A DNA stretch of 64,000 nucleotides from Janthinobacterium sp. 344 (GTDB taxonomy: Bacteria > Pseudomonadota > Gammaproteobacteria > Burkholderiales > Burkholderiaceae_D): NCBI RefSeq assembly GCF_900112025.1, contig NZ_FOKL01000006.1, positions 167,154 to 231,153 on the forward strand, in the 5' to 3' direction. Numbering within the stretch: position 1 is the stretch's first letter; each line of letters opens with the position of its first letter. The notes beneath the pieces were generated by a model that saw nothing but the letters and a program-made list of their open reading frames with translations, had not been told where the DNA came from and searched no databases. This document shows, one piece after another, positions 20,748 through 30,960 of this stretch. A program made the position numbers and the translations under genes.

Positions 20748-21563
20748 GTGGCAAGAATTATTGTTGTGACGTCCGGCAAGGGCGGTGTCGGCAAGACGAC
20801 CTCTAGCGCCAGTTTTTCCACTGGCCTGGCCATGCGCGGCCACAAGACAGCCGTGCTCGACTTCGACGTGGGCCTGCGCAACCTCGACCTGATCATGGGT
20901 TGCGAGCGCCGCGTGGTCTACGACCTGATCAATGTGATCAATAAAGAGGCCACCCTGAACCAGGCCCTGATCAAGGACAAGCACTGCGACAACCTGTTCA
21001 TCCTGCCCGCCTCGCAGACGCGCGACAAGGATGCCTTGTCGGAAGAAGGCGTGGAACGCGTGTTGAACGACCTGATCAACATGGGCTTCGAATTCATCAT
21101 CTGCGATTCGCCGGCCGGCATCGAGCATGGCGCGCTGATGGCGCTGACGTTTGCCGACGAAGCCATCATCGTCACCAATCCGGAAGTATCGTCGGTGCGC
21201 GATTCGGACCGCATCCTCGGCATCCTGCAAGCCAAGTCGCGCCGCGCGCAGACGGGCGGCGAACCCGTCAAGGAACATCTCTTGATCACCCGCTACTCGC
21301 CGAAACGCGTGGAATCGGACGAGATGCTGTCCTACCAGGACGTGCAGGAAATCCTGCGCATCCCGCTGGTGGGCATCATCCCGGAATCGGAGCAGGTGCT
21401 GGCCGCCTCGAACCAGGGCAATCCGGCCATCCATTTCAAGGGCACGGACGTGGCGCAAGCCTATGAAGACGTGGTGTCGCGTTTCCTCGGCGAAGATGTC
21501 GAGCTGCGCTTTACCAACTATGAAAAGCCTGGATTACTCCAGCGCATTTTTGGGGCGAAGTGA
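20748..21563 (+). CDS. minD: Septum site-determining ATPase MinD
   Basis: Membrane-binding ParA-type ATPase that recruits MinC and oscillates with MinE. The 271-residue protein has the deviant Walker A KGGVGKTT, Walker B ICDSPAG and a C-terminal amphipathic membrane-targeting helix (PGLLQRIFG). It uses a GTG start preceded by AAAAGG. The stop is followed after 1 nt by the minE ATG. Confidence 0.97.
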   Translation: MARIIVVTSGKGGVGKTTSSASFSTGLAMRGHKTAVLDFDVGLRNLDLIMGCERRVVYDLINVINKEATLNQALIKDKHCDNLFILPASQTRDKDALSEEGVERVLNDLINMGFEFIICDSPAGIEHGALMALTFADEAIIVTNPEVSSVRDSDRILGILQAKSRRAQTGGEPVKEHLLITRYSPKRVESDEMLSYQDVQEILRIPLVGIIPESEQVLAASNQGNPAIHFKGTDVAQAYEDVVSRFLGEDVELRFTNYEKPGLLQRIFGAK

Positions 21564-21564
21564 T

Positions 21565-21816
21565 ATGGCCTTGCTTTCTTTCCTGTTCCCCCCCAAGCCG
21601 AAGACGGCCACCGCGGCCAAGGAACGCCTGCAGATCATCATCGCCCGCGAACGCAGCGGACGCGATGGTCCGGACTTCCTGCCCGCCCTGCACAAGGAAT
21701 TGATCGCCGTCATTTCCAAGTACACCAAGGTCAACGCGGACGACATCAAGATCTCGCTGGACCGCCAGGGCAACCTGGAAGTGCTCGACGTCAACGTGGT
21801 GCTGCCGGACGCCTGA
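21565..21816 (+). CDS. minE: Cell division topological specificity factor MinE
   Basis: Activates the MinD ATPase and drives pole-to-pole oscillation. The 83-residue protein has the N-terminal membrane-binding segment (MALLSFLF), the anti-MinCD helix ([14 protein letters not shown]) and the C-terminal dimer domain. The start at 21565, 1 nt after the minD stop, gives the normal family length; the frame is open farther upstream inside minD but that part is spurious. Confidence 0.95.
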   Translation: MALLSFLFPPKPKTATAAKERLQIIIARERSGRDGPDFLPALHKELIAVISKYTKVNADDIKISLDRQGNLEVLDVNVVLPDA

Positions 21817-21860
21817 TGCTTCACGCCCCTCCTGGCCACGCCCGGGTGGGGCGCTCCAGG

Positions 21861-22364
21861 TCAATCCGGCCGTACCGCAAGCAACTCCTGCGCCACCGCG
21901 GCGCAGGCATTCACGTGCTGGTTGCCGATCTGGCGGAACACGGCATAGCCGATCGCCGCCGCCACCGCCTGTCCCGCAAACGGCACGAAGCGCGCCACCT
22001 GCTTGGTGGCGATCTTGACGCCACTGCGCTTGAGCAGCTGGAGGATCAGCTCGCGCGACACCAACTTTCCCACCAACATGCCTCCCATGCCCACCGCCGC
22101 GCGGTAAGCCATCAGCTTGAATTGCGGGTTGAGGCGTTCGATCTGCTCGGGCGTGAGGCCGAATTCGTGATTGATATCATTGATCAGCATGGAAAACAGG
22201 CCCACGTCGGACATCAGGTCGATGCCGGGAATGGGGATGGCCGAGGCGCCGGCCGACATCATGGCGCGCCGCTGCACCAGGCGCCGGCAACGCTCGCGCA
22301 CTTGCTCGATTTCGGCATGACTGGCCGGTATCAGGGTCCAATCGGTGGTGCTCTTGTCTGCCAT
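21861..22364 (-). CDS. Conserved hypothetical protein, DUF697-like
   Basis: Protein of 167 residues. The segment SAGASAIPIPGIDLMSDVGLFSMLINDI resembles the hydrophobic glycine/proline motif of DUF697 (YcjF C-terminal region) proteins. A second hydrophobic stretch (FVPFAGQAVAAAIGYAVFRQIG) is near the C-terminus. It could be peripheral or inserted in the membrane. Function is unknown. It is convergent with minE. Confidence 0.65.
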   Translation of the reverse strand: MADKSTTDWTLIPASHAEIEQVRERCRRLVQRRAMMSAGASAIPIPGIDLMSDVGLFSMLINDINHEFGLTPEQIERLNPQFKLMAYRAAVGMGGMLVGKLVSRELILQLLKRSGVKIATKQVARFVPFAGQAVAAAIGYAVFRQIGNQHVNACAAVAQELLAVRPD

Positions 22365-22431
22365 TGCCGTTTCTCCGCGAGTAGGGGTAGATGAACAAGT
22401 GTAACGTAAAGGGGCTCCCCTCCGATTTCAC

Positions 22432-22459
22432 TGGACACAATTGCAATCTCTGTTATATT
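22432..22459 (+). promoter_or_regulatory. Sigma-70-like promoter of the OmpR-type regulator gene
   Basis: TGGACA, a 16-nt spacer and TATATT form a good -35/-10 pair about 75 nt before the ATG at 22533. Confidence 0.5.
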
Positions 22460-22532
22460 TCACTAGAGCATTCCTTAACATTACGATAAGCAGAGCGGAC
22501 CGTCTGTTTGTTGCTACACATTCCAGCCAATT

Positions 22533-23222
22533 ATGCGAATTGCCGTACTCGATAGCGACCATACTCAGGCAGAACTGATCTGCCAGGTGCTCACCGCCGC
22601 CGGCCATGCTTGCCATGAGTTTCAGAGCGGCAAGGAAATGCTGGGGCAGCTGCGCAAGGACAGTTGCGACATGCTCATCCTCGACTGGCATGTGAGCGAC
22701 CTGGACGCCGCCGAAGTGCTGCGCCGTGCACGCGAAAAACTGGCGCCCAAGGCGCCGGTGTTGTTTATGACCAACAGCTCCGGCGAGGACGACGTGGTGG
22801 CGGGCATGACGGCCGGCGCCGACGACTACATGATCAAGCCCTTGCGGCGCAGTGAACTGACCCTGCGCACCCAGGCGCTGCTGCGCGTGGCGTATCCGGC
22901 CCAGAATGGCGCCGAGCAATTGCAATTTGGGCATTACACCTTTGAAACCCGTCCCGGCCGCCTGCTGATGGATGGCGAAGTGCTGGACGTGACGCACAAG
23001 GAATTCGCCCTGGCGCTGCTGTTTTTCCGCAACCTGGGCCGCCCCCTGTCGCGCGCCTACATCCATGAAGCCGTGTGGCAGCGCGACACGGCCCTGCCCT
23101 CGCGCACCATGGATACCCACGTTTCGCGCGTGCGCAACAAGCTGCAGCTGAAACCGGAACATGGCTACCGGCTGGTGCCCGTCTACAGTTATGGTTATCG
23201 CCTGGAAAAACTGGGGGGGTGA
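22533..23222 (+). CDS. OmpR/PhoB-type response regulator (orphan)
   Basis: Two-domain transcription factor of 229 residues. The receiver domain (1-120) has the acidic pair DSD near residue 7-9, phospho-acceptor Asp51 ([11 protein letters not shown]) and Lys in MIKPL. The C-terminal winged helix (about 130-226) ends with the typical [24 protein letters not shown]. No histidine kinase gene is adjacent, so partner and targets are unknown. Well-formed promoter upstream. Confidence 0.9.
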   Translation: MRIAVLDSDHTQAELICQVLTAAGHACHEFQSGKEMLGQLRKDSCDMLILDWHVSDLDAAEVLRRAREKLAPKAPVLFMTNSSGEDDVVAGMTAGADDYMIKPLRRSELTLRTQALLRVAYPAQNGAEQLQFGHYTFETRPGRLLMDGEVLDVTHKEFALALLFFRNLGRPLSRAYIHEAVWQRDTALPSRTMDTHVSRVRNKLQLKPEHGYRLVPVYSYGYRLEKLGG

Positions 23223-23314
23223 CGCCCGCGCATCCGGGCGAAAACAGGCGGGCTGCTCAAAGAGCGGGCACAAAGCGCTATAATGTCGGCATAAGAATTC
23301 CCAACAGTCCTGAA

Positions 23315-24589
23315 ATGCAACTGCTCGCCGTCGGCCTCAACCACACCACCGCACCAGTGTCGCTCCGCGAACAGCTGGCGTTTGCGCCTGAGCATCTGGG
23401 CCAGGCGGTGATGGCGGCGCGCACCTGGTTCCAGCGCATCGACCTGCGCGACAACGACGAAGCGGCCATCCTCTCGACTTGCAACCGCACCGAGCTGTAT
23501 GCGGCCAGCCACGTGCCCAATCCGCTCGACGCGGGCGCGCATTTCCTGGCCGACTATCACCAGCTCAATTACAGCGAGCTGCGCCCCCACTTGTATATGC
23601 TGCCGCAGCACGATGCCGTGCGCCACACCTTCCGCGTCGCCTCCGGGCTCGACTCGATGGTGCTGGGCGAAACCCAGATCCTGGGGCAGATCAAGGACGC
23701 CATCCGCACGGCCGACGAGGCAGGCGGCCTGGGCACGTATCTGCACCAGTTGTTCCAGCGCAGCTTTTCGGTGGCCAAGGAAGTGCGCAGCAGCACGGAA
23801 ATCGGCGCCCACAGCGTGTCCATGGCGGCCGCCGCCGTACGCCTGTCGCAGCGCATCTTCGACAAGATCGCCGAGCAGAACGTGCTGTTCATCGGCGCCG
23901 GCGAAATGATTGAATTGTGCGCCACGCACTTCGCGGCGCAGAATCCGAAAAGCATCACCATTGCCAACCGCACCATGGAACGGGGCGAGGAGCTGGCGCA
24001 CCGCTTTTCCGGCACGGCCATCCGCCTGGCCGACTTGCCGGAGCAGCTGCACCAGTTCGACATCGTCATCTCGTGCACGGCGTCGTCCTTGCCGCTGCTG
24101 GGCCTGGGCCTGGTCGAGCGCGCCATCAAGGCACGCCGCCACAAGCCCATGTTCATGGTCGACCTGGCCGTGCCGCGCGACATCGAAGCGGAAGTGGGAC
24201 GCCTGAACGACGTCTTCCTGTACACGGTCGACGACCTGGGCAAGGTCGTGCAGACGGGCCTGGAAAGCCGGCAAGCGGCCGTGGCGCAAGCCGAGTCCAT
24301 TATCGAGACGCGCGTGCAATCGTTCATGAGCTGGGTCGATGACCGCGCCATGGTGCCCGTCATCCAGCATCTGCATGAAAACAGCGAGGCGCTGCGCCTG
24401 CTGGAAGTGGAACGGGCGCGCAAGATGCTGGCCAAGGGCGCCGACATCGACGCCGTGCTCGAAGCGCTGTCGAAAGGCTTGACGGCCAAGTTCCTGCACG
24501 GTCCGCAGCAGGCGCTGCACCACGCGCAAGGTGACGAGCGCAAGCAGCTGGCCACCCTGCTGCCGAAACTGTTCCGTCACCGTCGTTAG
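23315..24589 (+). CDS. hemA: Glutamyl-tRNA reductase
   Basis: Reduces glutamyl-tRNA(Glu) to glutamate-1-semialdehyde, the first step of C5 heme synthesis. The 424-residue protein has the N-terminal [11 protein letters not shown] motif, the nucleophile Cys56 in [25 protein letters not shown], the NADPH motif FIGAGEM and a C-terminal dimerisation helix. The start at 23315 is the family start. prfA follows after 87 nt, a conserved hemA-prfA order. Confidence 0.96.
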   Translation: MQLLAVGLNHTTAPVSLREQLAFAPEHLGQAVMAARTWFQRIDLRDNDEAAILSTCNRTELYAASHVPNPLDAGAHFLADYHQLNYSELRPHLYMLPQHDAVRHTFRVASGLDSMVLGETQILGQIKDAIRTADEAGGLGTYLHQLFQRSFSVAKEVRSSTEIGAHSVSMAAAAVRLSQRIFDKIAEQNVLFIGAGEMIELCATHFAAQNPKSITIANRTMERGEELAHRFSGTAIRLADLPEQLHQFDIVISCTASSLPLLGLGLVERAIKARRHKPMFMVDLAVPRDIEAEVGRLNDVFLYTVDDLGKVVQTGLESRQAAVAQAESIIETRVQSFMSWVDDRAMVPVIQHLHENSEALRLLEVERARKMLAKGADIDAVLEALSKGLTAKFLHGPQQALHHAQGDERKQLATLLPKLFRHRR

Positions 24590-24676
24590 CGCTGCCCCGC
24601 GGGCCGCCCGCGCGCGGCCACCCCTGTCCGCCTGCCGGGCCCGTACTATCCCTACACTCTTTTACCGCGAATCGCT

Positions 24677-25753
24677 ATGAAACCATCCATGCTGGCCAAA
24701 CTCGATCAACTGGCGAACCGCCTGGTCGAACTCGACGAACTGCTGATGCACCCGGACGCCACGTCGAACATGGACAGCTACCGCAAGATGACGCGCGAGC
24801 ATGCCGAACTGGGCCCCTTGGTGGCCCTGTACCGTTCCTACCAGGAAGCGGGCAACGACATCGCCACGGCGCAGGACATGCTGGCCGACCCGGACATGAA
24901 GGACTTCGCCCAGGAAGAGATCGAAACGGCCAAGGCCACCATGGCGCAGCTGGAACGCGAATTGCAGACCATGCTGCTGCCGAAGGACGTCAATGACGAG
25001 CGCAATATTTTCCTGGAAATTCGCGCCGGCACGGGCGGCGACGAATCCGCCCTGTTCGCCGGCGATTTACTGCGCATGTACACGCGCTTTGCCGAACGCA
25101 ACCGCTGGCAGGTGGAACTGGTGTCCTCGTCCGATTCGGATCTGGGCGGCTACCGCGAAGTGATCGTGCGCGTGGTCGGCAATGGCGCCTATTCCAAGCT
25201 GAAATTCGAGTCGGGCGGCCACCGCGTGCAGCGCGTGCCCGCCACGGAAACCCAGGGCCGCATCCACACCTCGGCCTGCACGGTGGCCGTGATGCCGGAA
25301 GCGGACGAAGTGGAAGACGTCAACATCAACCCGGCCGACCTGCGCATCGACACCTACCGCGCCTCGGGTGCGGGCGGACAGCACATCAACAAGACGGATT
25401 CGGCCGTGCGCATCACCCACTTGCCGACCGGTATCGTGGTGGAATGCCAGGATGACCGCAGCCAGCACAAGAACAAGGCGCAGGCCATGAAGGTGCTGGC
25501 CGCGCGCATCAAGGACGTGCAGCTGCGCGAACAGCAGTCGAAGGAAGCGGCCACGCGCAAGAGCCTGATCGGCTCGGGCGACCGCAGCGAGCGCATCCGC
25601 ACCTATAACTTCCCGCAAGGGCGCCTGACGGACCACCGCATCAACCTGACGTTATATAAACTGGACTTCATCATGGATGGGGATTTGACGGAACTGACGA
25701 ATGCGCTGGCGGCGGAGCACCAGGCGGAACTTTTAGCAGCGCTGGGGGATTAA
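24677..25753 (+). CDS. prfA: Peptide chain release factor 1
   Basis: Terminates translation at UAA and UAG. The 358-residue protein carries the GGQ motif at residues 233-235, as in E. coli RF1, and the codon-recognition region with PATETQG (PxT-type). Its glutamine is the substrate of PrmC, encoded two genes downstream. dsbB lies between them. Confidence 0.97.
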   Translation: MKPSMLAKLDQLANRLVELDELLMHPDATSNMDSYRKMTREHAELGPLVALYRSYQEAGNDIATAQDMLADPDMKDFAQEEIETAKATMAQLERELQTMLLPKDVNDERNIFLEIRAGTGGDESALFAGDLLRMYTRFAERNRWQVELVSSSDSDLGGYREVIVRVVGNGAYSKLKFESGGHRVQRVPATETQGRIHTSACTVAVMPEADEVEDVNINPADLRIDTYRASGAGGQHINKTDSAVRITHLPTGIVVECQDDRSQHKNKAQAMKVLAARIKDVQLREQQSKEAATRKSLIGSGDRSERIRTYNFPQGRLTDHRINLTLYKLDFIMDGDLTELTNALAAEHQAELLAALGD

Positions 25754-25769
25754 CCCCCTGAAGCAAGGG

Positions 25770-25800
25770 CCGGGGTCGGACCCTGAGGGTCCGACCCCGG
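25770..25800. repeat. GGGGTCnGACCC palindrome, copy C
   Basis: Perfect 14-bp inverted repeat CCGGGGTCGGACCC/GGGTCCGACCCCGG around TGA, 17 nt after the prfA stop. No T-run follows. It marks the junction where dsbB interrupts the prfA-prmC order. Confidence 0.85.
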
Positions 25801-25895
25801 ATTCTGCCTTTGGGTTTAAGTAGCGGCTAAGCAATAAAAATCCGGCCTTGTGCGAAAATGACCAGCTCGATTCCATCCACCTCACCGTGTCGCCC

Positions 25896-26369
25896 ATGAA
25901 AAATTCACGCACCGTCCTCCTGTTGATCGCCGCCCTGTGTTTCCTGATGCTGGGCGTGGCCATGTATTTGCAGCATGCCATGAACATGGCGCCGTGCCCG
26001 CTGTGCGTGATCCAGCGCTACCTGTTCCTCGCCATCGCCATCGCCTGCCTGGGCGGCGCGGCCGCCAACCGGCCGAGCATCGGCGCCGGCATCGGCCTGC
26101 TGGCGGCCCTGGGCGGCCTGGGCGTGGGCGCCAAGCATCTGTACGTGCTGGCCAATCCCGGCTTCTCGTGCGGCATCGACCCTGTGGAAACGGCGCTGAA
26201 CAAGGTCTTCACGGCTGAGCTCATGCCTTTCATGTTTGAATCGTATGGCGCCTGCGAAAACGCCGGCGAGCCATTTTTCGGCCTGTCGATCCCGCAATGG
26301 GCATTTGCCTGGTTTGCCATTTTTGCCATCGGCCTGCTGTGGACCATGCTGCGCCGCAAACAACACTAG
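25896..26369 (+). CDS. dsbB: Disulfide bond formation protein DsbB
   Basis: Inner-membrane quinone reductase that reoxidises DsbA. The 157-residue protein has four membrane segments. The essential cysteine pairs are Cys34/Cys37 (PCPLC) and Cys92/Cys120 in the second periplasmic loop. The start at 25896 gives a proper first membrane helix; the frame upstream is spurious. It is 6 nt before prmC and may be co-translated with it. Confidence 0.95.
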   Translation: MKNSRTVLLLIAALCFLMLGVAMYLQHAMNMAPCPLCVIQRYLFLAIAIACLGGAAANRPSIGAGIGLLAALGGLGVGAKHLYVLANPGFSCGIDPVETALNKVFTAELMPFMFESYGACENAGEPFFGLSIPQWAFAWFAIFAIGLLWTMLRRKQH

Positions 26370-26375
26370 ACATTT

Positions 26376-27206
26376 ATGCCAGAAACACTGATTCCCGCCG
26401 GCAGCACTGTCGGCGCCCTGCAAATGCGCCCGCTGCTCGACCCGCTCGACAACCGCATCCTGCTGGGCCACGCGCTGGGCCTGTCGCGCGTGAGCCTGAT
26501 CACGCAATCGGAGCGCGTGCTCACTGCCGATGAAGCGCAGCGACTGTCCGGCTTGCTGGCGCGCCGCCTGCAGGGCGAGCCGATCGCCTACATCGTCGGC
26601 CAGCGCGAATTCTTCGGCTTGCCGTTTGCCGTCAGCGACGCCGTGCTGATCCCCCGCCCCGATACGGAAGTGCTGGTGGAGCTGGCGCTCGAACGCCTGC
26701 CGCCCGGCGGGCGGGTGCTCGACATGGGCACGGGCAGCGGCGCCATCGCCGTCGCGCTGGCGCATACGCGGCCCGACGCCGTCGTCACGGCCCTGGACGT
26801 CAGCAGCGCGGCGCTGGCCATGGCGCGCCGCAACGCCAGCGCCAATGGCGTCAACATCACCTTCATGGCCAGCGACTGGTTCGAAGCGCTGGGCACGGAA
26901 AAATTCGACCTGATCGTCTCGAACCCGCCCTACATCGCCAGCGGCGACCGCCACCTGGCCGAAGGCGATTTGCGCTTCGAGCCGGCCGGCGCGCTGACCG
27001 ACCATGCGGACGGCCTGTCGGCCCTGCGCACCATCGTCTCCGGCGCCGCGCGCCACCTGGCGTCCGGCGCCTGGCTGCTGATGGAGCACGGCTATGATCA
27101 GGCGGCCCAGGTGCGCGGCTTGCTGGCCGAAGCCGGCTACGGCAAGGTGCAGAGCTGGCGCGACCTGGCCGGCATCGAACGGGTCAGCGGCGCCCGCCTG
27201 GGCTGA
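26376..27206 (+). CDS. prmC: Release factor glutamine methyltransferase
   Basis: Methylates the GGQ glutamine of RF1 and RF2 with S-adenosylmethionine. The 276-residue protein has the SAM motif DMGTGSGAIAVALA and the signature NPPYI. Length and motifs match PrmC. It follows dsbB by 6 nt. Confidence 0.96.
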   Translation: MPETLIPAGSTVGALQMRPLLDPLDNRILLGHALGLSRVSLITQSERVLTADEAQRLSGLLARRLQGEPIAYIVGQREFFGLPFAVSDAVLIPRPDTEVLVELALERLPPGGRVLDMGTGSGAIAVALAHTRPDAVVTALDVSSAALAMARRNASANGVNITFMASDWFEALGTEKFDLIVSNPPYIASGDRHLAEGDLRFEPAGALTDHADGLSALRTIVSGAARHLASGAWLLMEHGYDQAAQVRGLLAEAGYGKVQSWRDLAGIERVSGARLG

Positions 27207-27315
27207 CCGCCTTGCCGTGCGCGGCGCTTGACCCAGCGATGCGCCAGATCCTCTTCAGTTTGTTAAAATATCAAGCGAATTCCTGACCGAAGCGCCGCTC
27301 CCGTGCCGTGGGGCG

Positions 27316-27339
27316 GCCGCTGGCGATGCGGCGTTTTTT
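27316..27339 (+). terminator. Possible terminator before gshA
   Basis: A 5-bp stem GCCGC/GCGGC with a 7-nt loop is followed by G and six T residues, about 110 nt after the prmC stop. The stem is short; low certainty. Confidence 0.35.
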
Positions 27340-27421
27340 GGGCCGGCGCCGACGCATTTGCCAATTTTCGGTTAATCTCAGCACAAATTATTTATATGCT
27401 GCACAAGAAAGGAAGCTCAAA

Positions 27422-29023
27422 TTGCCCAACCTGTTGACTCGCCGCCTGGCATTGCTGACCGAAGATGCCAACCGCGCGCTGCTGGGCGGCTTGCGCGGCA
27501 TCGAGCGTGAAACCCTGCGCGTCGACGCCGCCGGCCATCTGGCTTCCACGCCCCATCCCGTCGCCCTGGGCTCGGCGCTGACGCACCCTGAGATCACCAC
27601 CGACTACGCCGAAGCGCTGCTCGAATTCATCACGCCGGCCGAAGCCGACATTGCCATCACCCTGGACAAGCTCGACACCGTGCACCGCCATGCCTACAGC
27701 CGCCTCGGCGACGAGCTGCTGTGGAGCCAGTCGATGCCGTGCCAGCTGCCGCCCGAGGAGGAGATCGCCATCGCCAACTACGGCAGCTCGAACATGGGCA
27801 TGCTCAAGCACGTCTACCGGCGCGGCCTGGCCCTGCGCTACGGCAAGGCCATGCAATGCATCGCCGGCATCCACTACAACTACTCGCTCGACGAACAGCT
27901 GTGGCAAGTGCTGGCCAGCCAGGCAGACACCAGCGCCAGCCCCGCGCACGCGACGGCCTCGGCCAAGGATGTGCAGTCGGAAAGCTACCTGGCGACGATC
28001 CGCAATTTCCGCCGCTACAGCTGGCTGCTGATGTACCTGTTCGGCGCCTCGCCGGCCTTATCCAGCGGTTTCCTGCGCGGCCGCGCGCACAAGCTCGACA
28101 CCTTGTCCGACGACACCCTGTTCCTGCCGTACGCCACCAGCCTGCGCATGAGCGACCTGGGCTACCAGAACGATGCCCAGTCGGGCCTGCGTCCGCACGA
28201 AAACAGCCTGGACGACTACGTCAACGCGCTGACGCACGCCGTCAACGATCCATATGCGCCGTACGAGGCACTGGGCACGAAAAAGGATGGCGAGTGGATC
28301 CAGCTCTCCACCAATGTGCTGCAGATCGAAAATGAATACTATTCGACCATCCGTCCGAAGCGCGTGATCCGCACGGGCGAGCGGCCGATCCAGGCCCTGT
28401 GCCTGCGCGGCGTGCAATACATCGAGGTGCGCTGCATGGACGTCGATCCGTTCGAGCCGGTGGGCATCAGCCTGGAGACGGGCCGCTTCCTCGACGCCTT
28501 CCTGCTGTTCTGCGCGCTCGACGACAGCGGTCCCATCTCGGCCGAGCAAAGCGCCTGCTACACCAGCAATTTTGCCCGCACGGTGAAGGAAGGCCGCACG
28601 CCGGGCCTGACCCTGCGCCGCGATGGCGAAGAGATCGGCTTGCAAGCGTGGGGCGAGGAATTGCTGGCGCGCATCGCCCCCGTGGCGGCCTTGCTCGACG
28701 CGCGCCAAGGCGGCACGGCGCATGCGGACAGCCTGGCGGCGCAAGCCGTCAAACTGGCCGATCCGGACGCGACGCCGTCGGCCAAGGTGCTGGCCGAACT
28801 GCGCGCCAACGGCGGCTCGTTTGCCGCCTTCGGCCTGCGCCAGAGCGAGCGCCACGCCGCCTACTTCCGCGCGCACCCGCCCACGCCCGAGCAAAGCGCG
28901 TACTTCGATCAGCTGGCGGAAAGCTCGCTGGCCGAGCAGCGCGCCATGGAAGCGGCGCCCGCCGGCAGCTTCGACGATTTCGTCGCCGCCTACCGCGCCA
29001 GCACCCTGTGCTCGCACACCTGA
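27422..29023 (+). CDS. gshA: Glutamate-cysteine ligase
   Basis: ATP-dependent first enzyme of glutathione synthesis, 533 residues, of the E. coli GshA type. Visible motifs are [13 protein letters not shown] near the N-terminus, YGSSNMG and FxxGASPAL. The start is taken as TTG at 27422 because GGAAG lies 8-9 nt upstream and homology begins directly after; in-frame ATGs at 27308 and 27326 would add about 30-40 residues that do not fit the family. The deacetylase-like gene follows after 25 nt. Confidence 0.93.
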   Translation: MPNLLTRRLALLTEDANRALLGGLRGIERETLRVDAAGHLASTPHPVALGSALTHPEITTDYAEALLEFITPAEADIAITLDKLDTVHRHAYSRLGDELLWSQSMPCQLPPEEEIAIANYGSSNMGMLKHVYRRGLALRYGKAMQCIAGIHYNYSLDEQLWQVLASQADTSASPAHATASAKDVQSESYLATIRNFRRYSWLLMYLFGASPALSSGFLRGRAHKLDTLSDDTLFLPYATSLRMSDLGYQNDAQSGLRPHENSLDDYVNALTHAVNDPYAPYEALGTKKDGEWIQLSTNVLQIENEYYSTIRPKRVIRTGERPIQALCLRGVQYIEVRCMDVDPFEPVGISLETGRFLDAFLLFCALDDSGPISAEQSACYTSNFARTVKEGRTPGLTLRRDGEEIGLQAWGEELLARIAPVAALLDARQGGTAHADSLAAQAVKLADPDATPSAKVLAELRANGGSFAAFGLRQSERHAAYFRAHPPTPEQSAYFDQLAESSLAEQRAMEAAPAGSFDDFVAAYRASTLCSHT

Positions 29024-29048
29024 TCCCGCCAGGACTGCCGCGCGCCCC

Positions 29049-30092
29049 ATGCTGACCTTCTACAATGAATTGCACAGCCAGCACCGGGGCCGCTTCGAAT
29101 GGTTTCGCGGCGAGATGGTGCCCTGCTTCGAGACGCCGGAACGGGCCGACATGGTGGTGGCCGAACTGGGACGGCGCAACCTGGGCCGCATCGTCACGCC
29201 GCACGGCGTGCCGCTGACGTCACTGGAACGCATCCACACGCCGCGCTACCTGCATTTTTTGCGCCACGCCTGGCACGAGTGGCTGGCGCTCGATCCCGAC
29301 AACGCCGGCAAGGATGCGCTGCCATCCGTGTGGCCCGTGCGCACCTTGCGCAGCGATATCGAGCCAGACAACTTCGCGGCCAGGCTGGGCCTGTACTCGA
29401 TGGACAATGGCACGCCGCTGACGGCCGGCACGTGGACGGCGGCCAAGACGGGCGCCGACTGCGCCGTCAACGCGGCGCACGCGCTGCGCCTGGGAGAACG
29501 GGCCACGTTCGCCCTGACACGGCCCCCGGGCCACCATGCGGGCAGCGATTTCTTTGGCGGCTACTGCTACCTGAACAACGCGGCCCTGGCCGCGCAGCAC
29601 CTGCTCGACGACGGCGCGCGCAAGGTCGCCATCCTCGACATCGACTACCACCACGGCAACGGCACGCAGAGCATTTTCTATGCGCGCGATGACGTGCTGT
29701 TCGCCTCCATCCACGCCGACCCGCGCAGCGAATATCCGTTTTACCTGGGCCACGCCGACGAGACGGGCAGCGGCGCCGGCACCGGCTACAACCTCAACCT
29801 GCCGCTGCCGGCCGGCAGCAGCACGCCCAGCTGGTTCGCCGCGCTGGAAACGGCCTGCCTGCGCATCAGCATGTACGCGCCCGACGCGCTGGTCGTCTCG
29901 CTGGGCGTCGACACCTTCGTCGGCGATCCCCTCTCGCACTTCGCCCTGCAAAGCGGCGACTACCTGCGCGTGGGCGAACGCCTGGCGCACCTGAACCTGC
30001 CCACCGCCTTCATCCTCGAAGGGGGCTATGCGGTGAAGGAACTGGGCATCAATGTCGTCAATGTGCTTGAAGGTTTTGAAACCGCGGAGTAA
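29049..30092 (+). CDS. Histone deacetylase/acetylpolyamine amidohydrolase family protein
   Basis: Zinc amidohydrolase of the arginase/deacetylase fold, 347 residues. The zinc-site and catalytic motifs are visible: RPPGHHAG (His pair), DIDYHHGNGTQ (zinc ligands Asp and His) and SLGVDTFVGDP (Asp). A Gly-Tyr near the C-terminus (LEGGYAV) supplies the catalytic Tyr. The class is closest to bacterial acetylpolyamine amidohydrolases; the substrate is inferred, not shown. It follows gshA by 25 nt, so the two are probably co-transcribed. Confidence 0.9.
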   Translation: MLTFYNELHSQHRGRFEWFRGEMVPCFETPERADMVVAELGRRNLGRIVTPHGVPLTSLERIHTPRYLHFLRHAWHEWLALDPDNAGKDALPSVWPVRTLRSDIEPDNFAARLGLYSMDNGTPLTAGTWTAAKTGADCAVNAAHALRLGERATFALTRPPGHHAGSDFFGGYCYLNNAALAAQHLLDDGARKVAILDIDYHHGNGTQSIFYARDDVLFASIHADPRSEYPFYLGHADETGSGAGTGYNLNLPLPAGSSTPSWFAALETACLRISMYAPDALVVSLGVDTFVGDPLSHFALQSGDYLRVGERLAHLNLPTAFILEGGYAVKELGINVVNVLEGFETAE

Positions 30093-30177
30093 TGCTGGGG
30101 TCAGACGGGGACGCCGAGTCCCTCAACACCGCTAACGTCAAGCTCAGTGCCAACACAAACGGAGGTTTGCCCCGGCT
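30093..30177. repeat. Convergent spacer with half GGGGTC element and hairpins
   Basis: This 85-nt spacer between two convergent genes starts with TGGGGTCAGAC (half of the palindrome family), continues with GGGGACGCCGAGTCCC, and ends with a small hairpin CAAAC-GGAG-GTTTG. There is no T-run. It may act as a weak bidirectional terminator or be a remnant of a longer repeat. Confidence 0.5.
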
Positions 30178-30960
30178 TTACATGTTCCGGAACAAACTCA
30201 TGAACGGCTGGCTCACGGCCAGGGTTTCCGGCCGCGTCTTCAGGCGCAGGACGCCGCGTCCCACCTCGTCGCGCGTGACGGCGGCCACCATCTTCATGTT
30301 GACGATGGTGGAGCGGTGGATCTGCTTGAAGATGGCCGGATCGAGCACGTCGAGCAGTTCGCGGATCGGCTTGCGCAGCAGCGCCTCGCCCTCCGCCGTC
30401 ATGACGGCCGTGTACTTGGTGTCGGACTGAAAATAGGCGATGTCTTCCACCATGATCAGCCGCGTATCCTTGCCGCTGCTGGCCGTCAGCCACACCAGCG
30501 GCGGCGACTTGGCGGCCGCCGGCAAGGCGCTGTTCAATTGCTGCAGCAGGCCGGCCAGCGCGCTGTCGTGCCCCTTCGCCTTGCCGGCGCGCGCCTGCAG
30601 GCGCTGCAAGGTGGCCTGCAGGCGCTCGTGCGAGATCGGTTTCAGCAGGTAATCGACGGCGCCCTTGTCGAACGCGTCGATCGCATACTGGTCGTAGGCC
30701 GTGACGAACACCACCTGCGTGGCGGGACTCGCCACCAGCGCGCCGGCCGCCACTTCCAGGCCCGTCAGGCCCGGCATGCGGATGTCCAGAAATGCCACGT
30801 CGGGACGCAGGGTGGCGATGGCGTCGAGCGCCGTGCCGCCATCATCGCAGGCGGCGACGATGCGCAAGGCTGGCCACAGTTCGCCCAGCATTGCGACCAG
30901 CGCATCGCGCAGCAGGGTTTCATCTTCGGCGATGACGCAGGTCAGTTCAAGCGGATGCAT
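30178..30960 (-). CDS. LytTR-type response regulator
   Basis: Response regulator of 260 residues. The receiver domain (1-125) has AEDE, phospho-acceptor Asp59 (FLDIRMPG) and Lys in LLKPIS. The C-terminal LytTR domain (about 155-258) has the typical VEDIAYFQSDTKYTAV and IHRSTIVNMK motifs and binds DNA as a beta-fold. Its start overlaps the 3' end of the histidine kinase gene by 14 nt, so the pair is translationally coupled. Targets are unknown. Confidence 0.94.
   Translation of the reverse strand: MHPLELTCVIAEDETLLRDALVAMLGELWPALRIVAACDDGGTALDAIATLRPDVAFLDIRMPGLTGLEVAAGALVASPATQVVFVTAYDQYAIDAFDKGAVDYLLKPISHERLQATLQRLQARAGKAKGHDSALAGLLQQLNSALPAAAKSPPLVWLTASSGKDTRLIMVEDIAYFQSDTKYTAVMTAEGEALLRKPIRELLDVLDPAIFKQIHRSTIVNMKMVAAVTRDEVGRGVLRLKTRPETLAVSQPFMSLFRNM

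Noticed and set aside
26297..26533. Small plus-strand frame between dsbB and prmC
   Set aside because: It overlaps both genes in another frame and has no ribosome site.
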